Assembly (NCBI GenBank): GCA_027365515.1
Contig: DAHXMK010000124.1
Coordinates: 1 to 11,736, forward strand
Direction of reading: 5' to 3'
Length of the DNA: 11,736 nucleotides
From: Candidatus Aminicenantota bacterium
GTDB taxonomy: Bacteria; Acidobacteriota; UBA4820; DSQY01
In this document: one piece after another, positions 10,514-11,736 of the stretch
How the letters are laid out: the number at the start of each line of letters is the position of its first letter
Position numbering within the stretch: position 1 is the first letter of the stretch
Made by a program: the position numbers and the translations under genes
Notes under the pieces: generated by a model
Told to the model about the DNA's origin: nothing
Databases searched by the model: none
The model's input: only the letters and a program-made list of their open reading frames with translations

Positions 10514-11736
10514 TTATTCCACCTCGCGCGGGTCGGTAATCGCTCCAGTAAGCGCGCTCGCGGCCACCGTCATGGGGCTTGCCAGGAAGACCTCCGCCTC
10601 CTTGCTTCCCATGCGCCCCTTGAAATTGCGGTTGGATGAAGAGATGCATCTTTCTCCCGGCGCGAGCAACCCCTGGTGCGCGCCGAGGCATGGCCCGCAC
10701 CCTGGCGGGGCGACCAAGGCTCCGGCGTCAACCAGCGAGGCGAGAGTGCCGTCCCCAATCGCGGCCTGAAAAATCGAGCGGCTCGCCGGAATGACCAACA
10801 GCCTGACCCCCGAAGCCACGCGCTTTCCCTTCAGGATGGAAGCCGCCGCTTGAAGGTCCGAGAGCCTTCCGTTCGTGCAAGTCCCCAACAGCGCCTGCTG
10901 AATTTCAAGGCCGGCGACTTCCCGCACCGTGGAGGAGTTGTCAACGGTGTGCGGCTTCGCGACCATCGGCTCTACAGTGCCGAGGTCGTAGCCAAGCTTC
11001 CTGCAATAAGAGGCGTCGTCGTCGGCCCATACGGCTTTCCACGCCGAGCCGGGCGCGTGCTCGTCCAGGTAGCGCTTGGTCGCGCCGTCAACCGGGAAGA
11101 CGGCGAGCTTCGCCCCCATTTCAATTCCCATGTTTGCCACGGTCAGCCTGTCGTCAATAGAGAGGGCCGAAACATCGCCGTGGAACTCAACGGCTTGATA
11201 GTTTGCGCCGTCGGCCCCGATTTCGCCTATTATCCGAAGGACGAGGTCTTTTCCCATGACTCCTCTATTAAAGGAGCCCTTCAGCGAAACCTTGATCGTC
11301 TCGGGGACTTTGAGCCATGTCTCGCCGGTGAGCAGGAGAACGGCCGCCTCGGTCCTGTCTATTCCGGTAGCGAAGGAATTTAGCGCGCCGTAGGTGCAGG
11401 TGTGGCTGTCGGAACCGAGGACGAGCGATCCGGGAAGGGCGAGCCCCTTCTCGGCGACTAGCTGGTGGCAAACCCCTTCTCCTACGTCGAAGAAATTGCT
11501 AACCCCGTACTGCTTCACGAACTCGCGGATATTTTTGTGGCCCGTGGCCGTCTTCTCGTCCACCGCCGGAACGACGTGGTCAATCGCGATGACGGGAAGC
11601 TCCCTGTCCACGAGGCCGTGGCTCTTCAAGTCATCGGAAACTTTCCCCACGATGGCGCTCGTGTTGTCGTGAGTGAGGAGGTGATCCGGCCTCACGGTCA
11701 CGATCTGGCCCGGCGAGACTTCGCGAAGCAGTACGG
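10514..11736 (-). CDS. leuC: 3-isopropylmalate dehydratase large subunit, type 2 (LeuC-like), 5' end outside window
   Basis: About 407 codons of an aconitase-superfamily large subunit, open to the right edge; family members of this type are about 418-420 aa, so only roughly a dozen residues are missing. At the edge the frame reads LLREVSPGQIVTVRPDHLLTHDN, as in this family, so the GTG at 11701 is internal. Further blocks are VPAVDEKTATGH, VLGSDSHTCTYGALNSFATGIDRTE and the 4Fe-4S ligand cysteines in GTCTNGRLSDL and PPGCGPCLGAHQG (three cysteines, all present). The product pairs with the downstream small subunit. The type shared with archaea, clostridia and deltaproteobacteria includes enzymes for homoaconitate and dimethylmalate, so the substrate is inferred. 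Confidence 0.92.
   Translation of the reverse strand, partial: VLLREVSPGQIVTVRPDHLLTHDNTSAIVGKVSDDLKSHGLVDRELPVIAIDHVVPAVDEKTATGHKNIREFVKQYGVSNFFDVGEGVCHQLVAEKGLALPGSLVLGSDSHTCTYGALNSFATGIDRTEAAVLLLTGETWLKVPETIKVSLKGSFNRGVMGKDLVLRIIGEIGADGANYQAVEFHGDVSALSIDDRLTVANMGIEMGAKLAVFPVDGATKRYLDEHAPGSAWKAVWADDDASYCRKLGYDLGTVEPMVAKPHTVDNSSTVREVAGLEIQQALLGTCTNGRLSDLQAAASILKGKRVASGVRLLVIPASRSIFQAAIGDGTLASLVDAGALVAPPGCGPCLGAHQGLLAPGERCISSSNRNFKGRMGSKEAEVFLASPMTVAASALTGAITDPREVE

Noticed and set aside
10676..11383. 235-codon plus-strand open frame
   Set aside because: Antisense to leuC, which has full family motifs; the plus-strand product is low-complexity and unrecognisable.

Overview
The window is a GC-rich stretch (low 60s percent G+C by eye) of a Gram-negative bacterial chromosome. 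The gene set is an RlpA-type SPOR protein, a ruvX-mltG-trmJ operon, YjbQ, a short RluA-family enzyme, a degenerate-GGDEF/EAL protein and the short 'type 2' leuC-leuD pair. This would suit a deltaproteobacterial lineage (Desulfobacterota/Desulfuromonadota-like), but the placement is an inference with no marker gene behind it.

Layout. Plus strand: the 3' part of an rlpA-like gene (3-647) and a class I methyltransferase (657-1352). A 167-bp convergent gap (1353-1519) is packed with mutually compatible hairpins and could encode a structured RNA. Minus strand, in transcription order: ruvX (5031-4606), mltG (4609-3584) and trmJ-like (3584-2844) with overlapping stop/start codons, then yjbQ (2710-2321) and an RluA-type pseudouridine synthase (2242-1520). 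The region 5044-5610 has no gene and holds inverted and short tandem repeats. A small secreted Ig-like (Big_5) protein lies at 6024-5611. Back-to-back sigma70-type promoters at 6031-6092 serve it and a small, probably frameshifted plus-strand ORF (6120-6290).

The accessory core is 6435-7656. Two hairpins with the same core are followed by two promoterless ORFs of visibly lower G+C: an unknown exported protein (6626-7108) and a VOC/glyoxalase-fold protein (7257-7649). The first ORF's stop codon lies in the first core box of a 102-bp attC-like site (7103-7204), whose stem carries a single bulged base. The first bases of each unit are the exact reverse complement of the core box closing the same unit (GTTAGGTGCC/GGCACCTAAC; GTTGATAT/ATATCAAC), as expected of integron gene cassettes. 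No integrase gene is in the window, so this looks like a remnant cassette array (CALIN-like). The last attC survives only as its first core box.

Downstream, 7657-8240 has no credible gene. It includes a copy (8085-8166) of an 80-bp repeat also present at 5529-5608, so the two copies bracket the accessory block. Next come a ParE-type toxin remnant without start codon or antitoxin (8519-8241, minus), a c-di-GMP phosphodiesterase-type gene whose promoter runs into the lost toxin 5' end (8572-9867, plus), and leuC-leuD on the minus strand (11736-9895). The leu genes are separated by a palindromic intergenic repeat related to the 80-bp repeats.
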